From Bacteroidia bacterium (GTDB taxonomy: Bacteria > Bacteroidota > Bacteroidia > Bacteroidales > VadinHA17), in NCBI GenBank assembly GCA_026391475.1, contig JAPLED010000064.1:1-40472 (forward strand): a stretch of DNA of 40,472 bases, written 5' to 3'. The notes below the pieces were generated by a model, which worked only from the letters and a program-made list of their open reading frames with translations, made no database searches and was not told where the DNA came from. Position numbers and translations under genes: made by a program. Positions 16,763 to 25,819 of this stretch are shown here, in pieces. The first letter of the stretch is position 1; the number at the start of each line of letters is the position of its first letter.

Positions 16763-16840
16763 ATATCTTATTGTCTTGATGTCTTATTGTCTTGTTATCT
16801 TGCGGTCTGCTTTAAAGACTTTAAGGACTTTATAGACTTT
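16763..16840. repeat. Octamer array followed by nonamer array between convergent genes
   Basis: From the base after the kduD stop there are six 8-bp units, most with the core RTCTT (TTGTCTTG twice, ATGTCTTA, TTATCTTG; 16763-16810). After three bases come three 9-bp units (AAAGACTTT, AAGGACTTT, ATAGACTTT; 16814-16840). The second array overlaps the stop codon of the beta-barrel gene (16830-16832), so its C-terminal residues are repeat-encoded. The nonamer family recurs at 27076-27111. Confidence 0.65.
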
Positions 16841-17732
16841 CGACTTTTTTCAATTTCAGATAATACCTGAAAATAATTTTCAGACCAATTGATTGGGCTG
16901 TTGTTTTACTGCTTCCTCCCATAAGACTGTTTATCTGATTGGCATCTGATGAAAGCTGGAATTTATCAGGTGAAGAGTAATTTGAAATACTTGAAAGTGA
17001 TTTGTCATAACAGGCTGCTACTGCAATCTGAATTTTTTTCTGAATAAAGAAATCAAATCCGGCAGAAGCAGTAGCATTAAAACCCAACGGTTTTAGTTCC
17101 AATTCACCATCTGTGTCAATGCTTTTGTTGCTCGGAAATCCATAAGCAGGAAGATTTTCAAGCAAGACATTATAGGCAGGATAATAACCTTTATAGGTGA
17201 AGGTTCCACTGCTCTTGTAATTCTTACTTATTGGAAATGATATATTTACACCGGTCTGTAAAAAGAAACCTATTGTTTCATTAAAAGGTAACCGGAGATT
17301 AATGCAGAAAGGGATACTTAAAAAATCAATGTTCTGTACCTCATTAATACCAGAGCCTGAAACTCTCCGTTCGTAGGATTCATTCTCTGAATCGGTGGTA
17401 TTAAACTTATTTTGATAGGTATCAAGTGTTAATTGAGTCTTATATGAATTTAATCCAATACCTGATGATAGTCCAAAATAGTTTGAAAAAAAGTATCCAA
17501 TTTCCACAGATCCAAAGAAAGAAGTCTTTTTGCTGGAAAGAAGTTCGGAAACGGATAGGGTTCCAACATTTATAATATGAGATTGGGATGGTCCCAAGTT
17601 AAGCCCAACAAATATACCCGGTTGATTTCCTGCGCTGATATCGGTTTCCTGAGAAAAGACTTCATTTTGATAACAAATTATCAGGAAGACTGTCAAGAGG
17701 ATTTGTCTGATATATATTATTCTGAGACTCAT
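16830..17732 (-). CDS. Outer-membrane beta-barrel protein (PorT-like fold)
   Basis: Probable small outer-membrane beta-barrel of the type common in Bacteroidota, 300 residues from the ATG at 17732. A GTG six codons upstream is also open; the ATG places the signal peptide (LRIIYIRQILLTVFLIICYQ, cleaved near FSQ) at the N-terminus. The mature part shows alternating beta-strand patterns with aromatic girdles such as SVEIGYFFSNYFGLSSGIGLNSYKT and FFLQTGVNISFPISK, ending in LKIIFRYYLKLKK. No enzymatic motif is present. It lies 28 bases downstream of the M6 protease gene on the same strand, so the two may be co-expressed. The function is unknown; a structural or type IX-associated role is conceivable. 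Confidence 0.7.
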   Translation of the reverse strand: MSLRIIYIRQILLTVFLIICYQNEVFSQETDISAGNQPGIFVGLNLGPSQSHIINVGTLSVSELLSSKKTSFFGSVEIGYFFSNYFGLSSGIGLNSYKTQLTLDTYQNKFNTTDSENESYERRVSGSGINEVQNIDFLSIPFCINLRLPFNETIGFFLQTGVNISFPISKNYKSSGTFTYKGYYPAYNVLLENLPAYGFPSNKSIDTDGELELKPLGFNATASAGFDFFIQKKIQIAVAACYDKSLSSISNYSSPDKFQLSSDANQINSLMGGSSKTTAQSIGLKIIFRYYLKLKKVESL

Positions 17733-17760
17733 CTTAATGGTGTTTTGCACAATATGAAAA

Positions 17761-20538
17761 TTACTTTATAACTATGATCTTTGTATAATATAAATCTTTA
17801 TTATTCAGCAACACCTGAACAAAATAGATTCCCTCATCTAAATTGTTCACAGGTATCTCTTTGAGCAGTTCATCGTTTATATTTTCAACCTGGAATTCCA
17901 TCACTTTTATCCCTGCTGAATTTATTATACTGACTACGGCTTTGCCCCCAGATTCGTCACTGATTTTTAATGCAAAGCTTACGGATGCTGGATTTGGGTA
18001 AACCGAAAGAGATTTTGTCTCCGAAATTGAAATTGTATTTGAGGAATTCTGACACCCATTTTTGTCGATGGTTTCTACCTTGTAAGCACCTTTCTGTTTG
18101 TTAGTTACATAGTATTGATTGATTGCATTTGAAATTGCAGAACTACTCTTATACCATTGGAAATTTGTAATTGAATCGCCTAAATTCGAACATATCAATA
18201 CATCACCCCATTTAGCATTAATTTTAGGGACTACACCTCTTTTAAATGTTACTGTAACTGGCTTAATATCATAACATCCTGATCCGTCACTACCTTTAAT
18301 ATAATAGGTTCCTTCCGTTGCCGTTGCCGGTGTTGCGTATGGCAACGTGGCTGCTGCATCTGTCCAGTAGGTATAGGTCAATCCTGCCGTACTTCCTGCA
18401 GTCACTGCTGTTGCTATGAGATCAACTGTTGCCGGTGAACAGAATGCTGCAGGGTTCGTGATAGCGACTGTTGGTAATGGATTAACAATTACTACGTGTG
18501 AAGTCGTTTTTGGACCATTACAACCAGCAGCGCTGGCAATGATGGTTGATGTTCCGCTCCAGGTGCCCACGTATGTTACCGCTCCTGTGGAAGTATTAAT
18601 GGTATTACCGACGGTTAGTGAGGCCGCATCAAGGCTGTATGTTATTCCGGTGGTGTTGGTTGCAGTAGCTGTGTAGGTTACTGAACCGGCACTCTGACAA
18701 TAGGTTGATATTGTACCCAGTGTGAAAACAGGTGTGCTTACTGTTGGAGTGATTGTTACCGTTCGTGTAACCTGTGCAGATGGTCCATTGAAACCATTGG
18801 CAGTTACCCTGATATCTACAGTTCCTGAGAACCCATTAGACCAGGTCATAACTCCTGTTGTGGCGCCGATTCTTCCTGCTGATAAATTGCTTAAACTCCA
18901 GTTAAAACCTGTACTGTTTGTCGCTGTAGTCCTATATGTAGTTGTGGTAGTACCATTTGTCAACTGACAGGTAGGTTCTGTTCCTGCGGATATTGTAATT
19001 GCAGTTGGTGTGCCTATGGGTGTGATTGTTACATTAAAAGATATGGTTGTACCCGCAGCAGTAACATTTGAAATATTTAATCCACCCGCATTTCCATCTT
19101 GTAGGAAGCTACTTGGATTTGTGGCATCATTTATGGCAGTTCTACCAACAGTAGATGAAAAAAAAGCATTTTTTGGGGTGCCATTAACCATCGGAGTTCC
19201 ACCTGGCCTGTAAACATATACTTCGTCAGGTGGTCCGTCTGCATTGCCGTATTCTCTTGTATCAATTCTGTAAACAATTAAGCCGGAACCTGGAATATTA
19301 GTTTCAAATGTTCCTGTTTTTTTTCTGTATTCTACCATAAAATATTCATTTGTAGAATATGGTGAAGCTATCTTATAACAATTGTTTGTAGATGAAGTTA
19401 AAGGATTTAAAGTATATGTACCTGAAGATGTTATTTCTGGTATCGTGCTAATCCAGGTATGACCAGTATATCTCCATTTCATATATGATAGCATGTGTCC
19501 ACTTCCAGCTTCCATTAAATCCCAACTTCCAACAGGTGAAATAACTCCCTGATCTTGATAGTGATATAAATCGGGAGAACCTAAAACATGAAACATCTCA
19601 TGGCAAAGTGTTATTACCGAAGCTTGATTTTCAGGTTGAAAAGTATAACTATACACTCTTTTCCCATTAATATTTACTGTTTGAGAAGACATACTGGATT
19701 GATGTGCCCATAATAAATCATCCCATGCGCCACTATTGCCTTTTACAATAAAGCAAACATTATCTACATCATTATCTCCATCGCCATCTATATTTAATGC
19801 TCCGGGAACAGGTGAATTTGCATTTATCCAGGTTATTGCATCAAAAAGTAATTGATCTTCTCTTTTATAACTTTCTGAACCACTGTTGAATCCTGTAGGA
19901 TTTGTAGTTGCATTATAGGGTTCAAAATAACTGCGAGGATGAGTATCTTTATAAGATAAATTAGTAGTTAACGCACAAGCTGGATAGTGAGTACTGCTAA
20001 TTGTTAGTTTATCATAGGAAACTTCCTTGAAATATGATTTTAGAGCAACACCTGTTGCCGGGTTGAATTTATCGTCATAAGACTGCCTTGTGGTCGTAAA
20101 TTCAGCATCGTCAGAAAATCGAATATAAATAACCAGGTTATTCAGAGTCCCTGATTGAGGTGCGTTGCTCAGTCCACTTTTTCTTGCAGTTTCGTAACTA
20201 AACATTGCAACTTTTTTGCGTTGATACTCTGTTTTTGAAATTTTAGCCCATTTGCTTAATCCAACACTTGCAGGGTCAACGCTATTAACTAAATACTTAG
20301 ATGGTTGCAATAAATCGCCATTCTGCTCGGCATAGTAATAATATCCATCCGGAGCTTGAATAATCGTATATCCTTTATCATCGTGAATCCAATTATAAAA
20401 TTCATCTCCAGTTACAAAGCAACTGATAGTTTTTCCATCAGGTTGTGTAATTGTATATGGAAGCTTTTCAAAATAAGCTGCTCTAACGAATGTAAGAATT
20501 AATAACAAAGCCGAAATAAGTAATGCTCTTTTTTTCAC
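17761..20538 (-). CDS. Secreted M6-family metalloprotease with Ig-like repeats and Por sorting domain
   Basis: Large extracellular zinc protease, about 925 residues. After a signal peptide ([16 protein letters not shown]) comes a propeptide region with [18 protein letters not shown], then the catalytic domain. Its zinc site [15 protein letters not shown] lies near residue 313 (HExxHxxGxxD) and [12 protein letters not shown] follows, as in M6 immune-inhibitor-A-like enzymes. From about residue 520 to 800 are Thr/Ser-rich Ig-like repeats. The end ([15 protein letters not shown] ... EGIYFVQV) is a type A C-terminal sorting domain for type IX secretion, so the protein is expected on or outside the cell surface. 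There is no ATG at the front: GTG at 20538 fits the signal peptide best, with TTG at 20544 the alternative. Confidence 0.88.
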   Translation of the reverse strand: MKKRALLISALLLILTFVRAAYFEKLPYTITQPDGKTISCFVTGDEFYNWIHDDKGYTIIQAPDGYYYYAEQNGDLLQPSKYLVNSVDPASVGLSKWAKISKTEYQRKKVAMFSYETARKSGLSNAPQSGTLNNLVIYIRFSDDAEFTTTRQSYDDKFNPATGVALKSYFKEVSYDKLTISSTHYPACALTTNLSYKDTHPRSYFEPYNATTNPTGFNSGSESYKREDQLLFDAITWINANSPVPGALNIDGDGDNDVDNVCFIVKGNSGAWDDLLWAHQSSMSSQTVNINGKRVYSYTFQPENQASVITLCHEMFHVLGSPDLYHYQDQGVISPVGSWDLMEAGSGHMLSYMKWRYTGHTWISTIPEITSSGTYTLNPLTSSTNNCYKIASPYSTNEYFMVEYRKKTGTFETNIPGSGLIVYRIDTREYGNADGPPDEVYVYRPGGTPMVNGTPKNAFFSSTVGRTAINDATNPSSFLQDGNAGGLNISNVTAAGTTISFNVTITPIGTPTAITISAGTEPTCQLTNGTTTTTYRTTATNSTGFNWSLSNLSAGRIGATTGVMTWSNGFSGTVDIRVTANGFNGPSAQVTRTVTITPTVSTPVFTLGTISTYCQSAGSVTYTATATNTTGITYSLDAASLTVGNTINTSTGAVTYVGTWSGTSTIIASAAGCNGPKTTSHVVIVNPLPTVAITNPAAFCSPATVDLIATAVTAGSTAGLTYTYWTDAAATLPYATPATATEGTYYIKGSDGSGCYDIKPVTVTFKRGVVPKINAKWGDVLICSNLGDSITNFQWYKSSSAISNAINQYYVTNKQKGAYKVETIDKNGCQNSSNTISISETKSLSVYPNPASVSFALKISDESGGKAVVSIINSAGIKVMEFQVENINDELLKEIPVNNLDEGIYFVQVLLNNKDLYYTKIIVIK

Positions 20539-20552
20539 AATCAAAGATTTTC

Positions 20553-20576
20553 AATATCTTGAGGTCTTATGATCTT
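20553..20576. repeat. Short octamer array with RTCTT core
   Basis: Three 8-bp units ending in RTCTT (AATATCTT, GAGGTCTT, ATGATCTT) just upstream of the protease start. The core and period match the octamer array at 16763-16810 at the other end of the same two-gene unit. Confidence 0.4.
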
Positions 20577-20601
20577 ACCTGTAATTTCAATAATCAGACA
20601 A

Positions 20602-21528
20602 CTATCCTTTATTCTCAGGATTCTCAGGATGATCATCTGAATATGGCTTTGCATAAAGATCCTCAACTCTTACCTTTTCATTTTCTGGATTCGACGTGGT
20701 GATTGACTGTCCTTGTTCTTCTCCTGCCTTGCCATTGAAATATAAAATGCAGGCAAATATTGGCATTAAAGGAAGAGTAAGGGCGCCAACTACTGCGGAA
20801 AGAATGATAAACAATGGATTAGTTGTCATATCCACAAGGTTAGTGGCATCCTCAGGATTCATAATTGTCTTCACGAAGTTACCTGTAAAAGGAAGAAGTA
20901 CAATACCTGAAAAGATTACAGAGACAACAATCAGAATTATAATGAAAACTGCCACCCAGCCTATGTTCGACCAGAAATTCCTGTGTACCAGGGTTATGGT
21001 CCTGCTGATGGTATTGCCTATATTGGCCCCTTCAACCATCATAATTGGTAAGATGAAAAGGTAGAGTGTCATTAAATATAATATGGAAAAGAACACCCCT
21101 ATTACCAAAGCAAGAATGCCCAGGACAATTGCGACTACACCTGCAAGTGCAAGAAGTACCATTATAATAAGGTATGGAATATAATACTTAAGCGATTTAA
21201 ATAAAGTGACAAGGACATTGTCCTCACTGTTCAACGGACTGTAAATTATATAGTATTGAAGGATTGTTGTAAAAAGCAGATTTACAAGCAATATTATTAA
21301 AATCGGTTTAATGTAATCCTTCAGCATTCCAAGCATAATCATCGGATCGGTGGCTGTTTGAATCTCCTTAATATTTACAAACGTTGAAGCATACTGCATC
21401 ACTAGCGACATGACCAGGGAAATAATAAATAAAGAGACGAATTTTTTTTTATAAAACTCCCATAATGAACTCATTGCACTGTCAATATTATGTTTGCGGT
21501 AGAGTGGGTGACTGCTGAATTGATCCAT
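20602..21528 (-). CDS. Multi-pass membrane protein of unknown function
   Basis: Inner-membrane protein, 308 residues, with about six hydrophobic segments (for example FVSLFIISLVMSLVMQYA, PYLIIMVLLALAGVVAIVL, GWVAVFIIILIVVSVIF). The long central helices and the GNTISRTITLVHRNFWSNIG segment between helices recall membrane regions seen in glycerophosphodiesterase-associated and related uncharacterised Bacteroidota proteins. A hydrophilic tail of about 45 residues ends in DDHPENPENKG. It stands alone between the M6 protease and a UPF0316 gene on the same strand, with a 16-unit heptad array upstream. I do not recognise a function. Confidence 0.65.
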   Translation of the reverse strand: MDQFSSHPLYRKHNIDSAMSSLWEFYKKKFVSLFIISLVMSLVMQYASTFVNIKEIQTATDPMIMLGMLKDYIKPILIILLVNLLFTTILQYYIIYSPLNSEDNVLVTLFKSLKYYIPYLIIMVLLALAGVVAIVLGILALVIGVFFSILYLMTLYLFILPIMMVEGANIGNTISRTITLVHRNFWSNIGWVAVFIIILIVVSVIFSGIVLLPFTGNFVKTIMNPEDATNLVDMTTNPLFIILSAVVGALTLPLMPIFACILYFNGKAGEEQGQSITTSNPENEKVRVEDLYAKPYSDDHPENPENKG

Positions 21529-21564
21529 TATTTCTGATATTAATTTTTTTCAAATCTAAACAAT

Positions 21565-21676
21565 AATTCCTAATTTCTGGTTTCTTGTTTCTAGCGTAAG
21601 GCTATAGGCTACAGGCTACAGGCTACAGGCTACAGGTTTTACTTTTTACTTTTTACTTTTTACTTTTTCCTTTGTC
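21565..21676. repeat. Sixteen-unit phase-locked heptad array
   Basis: Sixteen consecutive 7-bp units without one indel, running from 21565 to the base before the UPF0316 stop codon. The words change along the array: first AATTYCT and KGTTTCT types, then GGCTATA and four GGCTACA, then CTTTTTA three times and CTTTTTC/CTTTGTC. It is the longest and clearest heptad array in the window. Confidence 0.85.
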
Positions 21677-22276
21677 TTATTTCCCCTTCCTCCACTGCCT
21701 TAACACATTACTGAAAGGGAATATGCTGTTCGGCTTTTTCGGTGCGAAGATTCCCTCATTAACAGCCTTTACGTCCTCAATAGTATAGAATGCTTTGGGA
21801 TTGAACCGGTTTATGACATCAAGAACATTTGCAAGCTCATTTCTTTGTACAATGGTATATATCAGATGTACCTTTTCCCTTGCCCCATGTGCTTCCACCA
21901 CTGTTGCTCCATAACCGCTTTCGTTAAGGGTCTGTACGAGTTCTGTCCCCCTCTCGTGTGCGAAAACCCTTATCATCTGGATCCCCATCGCAAGTTTCTC
22001 CTCAATAATCATCCCTACAAAGTTACCTGTAGCAAAACCTGCAGCATACGCAATGTAATTTATATAGTTATTGAGGTTCTGCATTATCTTGCTGATGGCA
22101 ATAATCCATATCAGCACTTCAAAAAATCCGAGAATGGGAGCGATGTTCCTCTTCCCTTTAGAAACGAAGATTATGCGCATTGTACCGATCGATACATCGC
22201 ATATCCTGGCCAGAAATATCAAAAGGGGCATCAGCACATAGCTGAACAGATCGGAATCGAAGAATGAGGTTTCCAT
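21677..22276 (-). CDS. UPF0316 / DUF2179 family membrane protein
   Basis: Uncharacterised inner-membrane protein, 199 residues. Three N-terminal hydrophobic segments (VLMPLLIFLARICDVSIG, APILGFFEVLIWIIAISKI, YIAYAAGFATGNFVGMII) are followed by a cytoplasmic DUF2179-like alpha/beta domain with GYGATVVEAHGAREKVHLIY and ending in FYTIEDVKAVNEGIF. The DVSIGTMRIIFVSKGKR stretch after helix 1 is characteristic of the UPF0316 family. DUF2179 domains are thought to be ligand-sensing, but no function is established for this family. The stop codon touches the end of the heptad array. The protein C-terminus continues about 20 residues past the domain. Confidence 0.85.
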   Translation of the reverse strand: METSFFDSDLFSYVLMPLLIFLARICDVSIGTMRIIFVSKGKRNIAPILGFFEVLIWIIAISKIMQNLNNYINYIAYAAGFATGNFVGMIIEEKLAMGIQMIRVFAHERGTELVQTLNESGYGATVVEAHGAREKVHLIYTIVQRNELANVLDVINRFNPKAFYTIEDVKAVNEGIFAPKKPNSIFPFSNVLRQWRKGK

Positions 22277-22482
22277 GATGGTTTAAATTTTAATGGAAAC
22301 AAATATAGGAATAAGGAGCTAATGGTGCAACGGAATGACAGGAGAAGGGGGGAATGGGTGAAGGACAAAATGAAGTGAAAAATAATGCTTAATCACATAT
22401 TTAAACATTTCCTGATTTTAATTGTTAAATTGTAGCGCAATAAGGTTATGATTTTGAGTTAGCATAATTGAAACATAAATAA

Positions 22483-22490
22483 TATTTTTG
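22483..22490 (+). promoter_or_regulatory. Possible -7 promoter element for the 22522 gene
   Basis: TATTTTTG matches the Bacteroidota -7 consensus TANNTTTG and lies 31 bases before the start codon. The nearest upstream TTTG (22453-22456) is 26 bases away, longer than ideal. The rest of the 245-base gap 22277-22521 is AT-rich with a G-rich patch at about 22340-22370; nothing else was recognised there. Confidence 0.3.
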
Positions 22491-22521
22491 ATAATTAATT
22501 TAAACCAAAACAGATAAGAGT

Positions 22522-23586
22522 ATGAAATTGAGCAAACTGACTATTCCGGTAATCCTTACATTAGTACTTGGGATTGGTATTGTATCATGTACCGGTAAAA
22601 CAACTAATAAGAATATGCACACTGGCGTGGAATATTACAGAAACCTGCAATTCAGTGAGACACCTTATGATATTGAAAAAGGAACCCACCCGCTGACCTC
22701 TGATGAAGCAACTACTATTAACAGCTATAAATTTACTTATGATAATTCGGGCCGCCTTTTGTCTGTGGAATTTCTCCGGAACGATGTACTTCTTGGTTAT
22801 TCATCCATGCAAGGTGCTGCTAAGATCGTATATGAATATAAAGATAATAAGCAGATTAAGCATTATTATAACAATGATAACGAACCGATTGAATCAGCCG
22901 GTGTATTTGCTTCTGAGTATACACTCGATGCAAATGGTAATCGTACGGGGCTTATGTTTTTAGGGAAAGATGGGGCAATGGTAGAAAACAGGAATAAAAT
23001 CCATTCCTGGACATGGAGCATACTTCCTGATGGAATGGTAAGGGAACTCAGATACAATCTCGCAGGTGTAGAGACTGTTATGAACCCCTTCTGTCCGTTT
23101 TTTGAACTCAGATTTACTTATAATGAAAAAGGTTATGTGACAAGAATGGCAAATTATATGGCCGACACTCTCTATAACTGTACAGCGGAAAACTGTGGTG
23201 ACATTGGCGTATCTTATTTCACTTTCACCCCCAATGAAAATGGCGATGTTGAAAATTTTGCGGTTTTTAATGTTATCGGACAAATGTCAAATCTTTACTG
23301 GGGATGGTCAAAACGTATTAATAAGTTCGATGAGAACGGTTATGTTTTAGAGACTGCATATTTAGACCAGGATGATGAATACGTAGGAGGGAAAATGGTT
23401 CCCGTAACACAGAATGTATATGATAGTCATGGCGCCGTTACTGAGGTTATGAGCATGGATAAAGACAGAAATGTAATTAACAGTCCTGAAAACGGAGTGG
23501 CTATCACAGAGTACAAATATGATGAACCGGGTAATCGTACTGAGACACTCAGATTTGACAAAGACCGGGTTGCAGTAAAGCTATAG
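22522..23586 (+). CDS. Lipoprotein with YD-like text repeats, unknown function
   Basis: Predicted lipoprotein, 354 residues. The signal peptide MKLSKLTIPVILTLVLGIG ends in a lipobox IVSC, so the mature protein is anchored by a Cys near residue 23. The body is built of short beta-hairpin units of the form YxYDxxGNRxxxxxxDxxG, such as FTYDNSGRLLSVEF, YTLDANGNRTGLMF and YKYDEPGNRTETLRF, which recall YD/RHS-type repeats without forming an RHS core. No catalytic motif was seen. It is 22 bases upstream of a double-rhodanese lipoprotein on the same strand, so the two are probably co-transcribed. Function unknown. Confidence 0.65.
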   Translation: MKLSKLTIPVILTLVLGIGIVSCTGKTTNKNMHTGVEYYRNLQFSETPYDIEKGTHPLTSDEATTINSYKFTYDNSGRLLSVEFLRNDVLLGYSSMQGAAKIVYEYKDNKQIKHYYNNDNEPIESAGVFASEYTLDANGNRTGLMFLGKDGAMVENRNKIHSWTWSILPDGMVRELRYNLAGVETVMNPFCPFFELRFTYNEKGYVTRMANYMADTLYNCTAENCGDIGVSYFTFTPNENGDVENFAVFNVIGQMSNLYWGWSKRINKFDENGYVLETAYLDQDDEYVGGKMVPVTQNVYDSHGAVTEVMSMDKDRNVINSPENGVAITEYKYDEPGNRTETLRFDKDRVAVKL

Positions 23587-23608
23587 CCAATTCAGAAATA
23601 ATCCGGAT

Positions 23609-24649
23609 ATGCAAAAACAATATTATTCGATATTCCTTATTTCAGTTCTGACTTTAATTTCATTTGCGGGATGCTCTGGAAATAAAACAGAAAAGAAACA
23701 GGAAACGTTACCTGTACAGGAGGTTAAAACTCCTGTGGCTATTGGAAATGAGACTTCATTACTGCTAAAAGATCTTGAGGAAAATGGTGATTATGTTAAC
23801 AGTCAGGTTTTTCCATCATTAATTAAAGCCTCGATTGTAAATGAGAACCTTAATAAAAATCTTCTTGTGGTTGATCTAAGGTCATCAAAACAATTTTTAG
23901 AAGGTCACATAAAAGGTGCAGTTAATAAGAAATTTGAAGAATTGCCTGCTTATTTTGAGACTGGGATTAAACCATTTGAGTATGACAAGATTATTATTGT
24001 CTGTGAAGATGGTCAGGTATCCAGCTATACAACCTCGTTGTTAAGGTTGATGGGCTATGGGAATGTATATTCAATGAGATGGGGCATGAGTGCATGGAAT
24101 AAAAAGTATGCACAGGATGGATGGATGAAGGGTGTCTCGGGAAAGTATGAAGCCAACCTTGAAAATAAGGTAAATGAAAGACCTTCTTCAAAAGCGATGC
24201 CGGAACTGAATACAGGAAAGACTACAGGAGAGGAGATCGGAGCAGCAAGGTTCCGGAAACTGTTTGAAGAGGGTATCGGGAATATCCTGATTACAGCTGA
24301 TGAGGTATTCAACAATCCGCAAAAATATTTTATCATTAATCTTGAGAGGAAGGATAAATATGAGGATGGACATATTCCCGGAGCAATCAGATATAAACCT
24401 GACGCTACTCTTGGATTTACCGATGAAATGGCTTCTATTCCCTCTGATAAAACTGTGGTGGTTTATTGCGGAACAGGACATAACTCAGGATTTGCAACAG
24501 CCTACCTGCGCTTATTTGGTTATGATGCCAGAACTCTTAAATATGGCAATAACAGTTTTATGTATGACAAGATGGTCAGGCAGAGAACTGCTTTGTCGTG
24601 GCTTCCCTTTACCGGTGAGGATGTAAATGATTTTTCCCTTGTGAAATAA
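23609..24649 (+). CDS. Double-rhodanese lipoprotein
   Basis: Envelope-anchored protein of 346 residues with a lipoprotein signal (ISVLTLISFAGC) and two rhodanese domains. The first (about 80-170) has VVDLRSSKQFLEGHIKGAV and an active-site Cys in IIVCEDGQVSSY. The second (about 230-320) has INLERKDKYEDGHIPGAI and the Cys in VVYCGTGHNSGF. Both catalytic Cys are kept, so it could bind or transfer sulfane sulfur outside the cytoplasm. It converges on the minus-strand YeeE/YedE-rhodanese module that ends 22 bases away, which suggests a shared sulfur theme even though the genes are on opposite strands. Tandem domains resemble thiosulfate sulfurtransferases, but substrate specificity cannot be read. 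Confidence 0.8.
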   Translation: MQKQYYSIFLISVLTLISFAGCSGNKTEKKQETLPVQEVKTPVAIGNETSLLLKDLEENGDYVNSQVFPSLIKASIVNENLNKNLLVVDLRSSKQFLEGHIKGAVNKKFEELPAYFETGIKPFEYDKIIIVCEDGQVSSYTTSLLRLMGYGNVYSMRWGMSAWNKKYAQDGWMKGVSGKYEANLENKVNERPSSKAMPELNTGKTTGEEIGAARFRKLFEEGIGNILITADEVFNNPQKYFIINLERKDKYEDGHIPGAIRYKPDATLGFTDEMASIPSDKTVVVYCGTGHNSGFATAYLRLFGYDARTLKYGNNSFMYDKMVRQRTALSWLPFTGEDVNDFSLVK

Positions 24650-24670
24650 TTAAACAGGATCAATTAAAGT

Positions 24671-25138
24671 TTAAAGTTCCGGTCTGACTAATGTGTCGGG
24701 CTGGAATTTATATTTTAAGACCTCACTATCAGCGTCATTGGTGAGGATGTAAATATTCTTGTAACCCATCTGACTGAGAACCATCCAAATCCTGGCAGAA
24801 ACAGCCGTTTCAGAAGATACAAGCAGAACCGGACCATCATGTTTCCGGATAATACTAAGATTATTTTTACTTAAAATGGAGTCCGCAGCAATAAAGAGAT
24901 CATCACTGGTAATTTCGTTAAGACCACTGCCTGCTTCACCCAGATTTATGATAAGTTTTTCTCCCGAAAGGGTATTGATCTGCTCTCCGGTTATTATATT
25001 TGATTGCTTTACTGATGGTTCAGCCCATTTTTTTGCATCAATTTTAAAATGGTTTGTACCAAATGATCTGAGAAGGACCAGAATCAATATTGGTAAAACA
25101 ACAGCAATTACCACCTTATATTTATTTATTAAGCTCAT
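24671..25138 (-). CDS. Membrane-anchored rhodanese-fold protein without catalytic Cys
   Basis: Small protein of 155 residues with one N-terminal membrane anchor (YKVVIAVVLPILILVLL) and a degenerate rhodanese-like domain. The strand-loop that normally carries the catalytic Cys reads VLLVSSETAVSARIWMVLSQMGYKNIYIL: the following helix and GYKNIYIL are conserved, but the Cys position is Ser. It is the last gene of the YeeE/YedE-rhodanese module and is separated from the preceding rhodanese gene by a heptad array that fills the gap. It is unlikely to transfer sulfur; a binding or scaffold role is possible. Confidence 0.65.
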   Translation of the reverse strand: MSLINKYKVVIAVVLPILILVLLRSFGTNHFKIDAKKWAEPSVKQSNIITGEQINTLSGEKLIINLGEAGSGLNEITSDDLFIAADSILSKNNLSIIRKHDGPVLLVSSETAVSARIWMVLSQMGYKNIYILTNDADSEVLKYKFQPDTLVRPEL

Positions 25139-25139
25139 C

Positions 25140-25202
25140 GATTGTAATTCCTGATTCCTGATTTCTAATTTCTAATTTCTAATTCCTAATTCCTGATTAT
25201 TC
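25140..25202. repeat. Heptad array (ATTCCTG/ATTTCTA words), nine units
   Basis: Nine 7-bp units in one phase (ATTCCTG three times, ATTTCTA three times, ATTCCTA, plus GATTGTA and ATTATTC at the ends). The array fills the whole gap between the two rhodanese-like genes, from just before one start codon to across the stop codon of the other (25197-25199). Confidence 0.75.
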
Positions 25203-25808
25203 ACATCCACCATCAAGTTTTTTGAAAGAAATATGTTTTGCCTCAATGAATTTCAACTTCAAACTATCAGGCAGACTATTAATTTCTGTAAACATTTTTC
25301 TGGCTCTTGTCCTGGTTTCAAACAACGCATTTTCCCTGGCGGAGATCCTTTCTCCCGTAAAACTACTATTCATTACAGTGTTAAACCATTCATTAAGACC
25401 ACCTTTCAATACATAGATATTTTTGTATTTCAATCCACTTGCCAGGACAAGGGCATAGTTTGAATCAAAATCGCCATTGGAGTAAAAAATAGTCTTAATA
25501 TTTTCGTTATTCAGGAAACCACCAGGGTCATTATTAAGGAGTTGATAGTAGGGGACATTTATCGAACCCGGGATATTCACAGATCTGAATTCTTCAGGCG
25601 ACCTGAGATCGATAATCTGAACGGTAGTGTCTTCAGATACAACAAATCTAGCTACCTGGTCCACTGTAAAATATGTTTTTTCGTCAAGTACTTCGGACAG
25701 TAACTTTTGAGGTTTGACTGTAAGCGACCGGTTCGCAGAAAGGGGTAATAAAGCGAGGATAAACCCCAGACATAAAAGTCCGGCTGAAAATTTTTCTCTG
25801 GTATTCAT
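25197..25808 (-). CDS. Exported rhodanese-like protein with Cys-to-Ser change
   Basis: Single rhodanese domain (about residues 45-135) behind a signal or anchor segment (FSAGLLCLGFILALLPLSA), 203 residues in all. IIDLRSPEEFRSVNIPGSINVPY is typical of the family, and the helix and GLKYKNIYVLKGGLNEWF after the active-site loop are well kept. The loop itself reads TIFYSNGDFDSNYA, with Ser where the catalytic Cys normally sits. A Cys near the very C-terminus (LDGGCE) is present but outside the domain. It follows the second YeeE/YedE gene by 11 bases and belongs to the same operon. It probably binds a sulfur compound or acts as a partner without turnover; this is inference. Confidence 0.78.
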   Translation of the reverse strand: MNTREKFSAGLLCLGFILALLPLSANRSLTVKPQKLLSEVLDEKTYFTVDQVARFVVSEDTTVQIIDLRSPEEFRSVNIPGSINVPYYQLLNNDPGGFLNNENIKTIFYSNGDFDSNYALVLASGLKYKNIYVLKGGLNEWFNTVMNSSFTGERISARENALFETRTRARKMFTEINSLPDSLKLKFIEAKHISFKKLDGGCE

Positions 25809-25819
25809 CTTTTCAAAAA

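Noticed and set aside
21565-21676. CRISPR-like array
   Set aside because: Units are 7 bp with no spacers, and no cas genes were seen.
22522-23586. RHS/YD-repeat toxin
   Set aside because: The repeats are few and degenerate, the protein is only 354 residues, and no RHS core or toxin tip follows.
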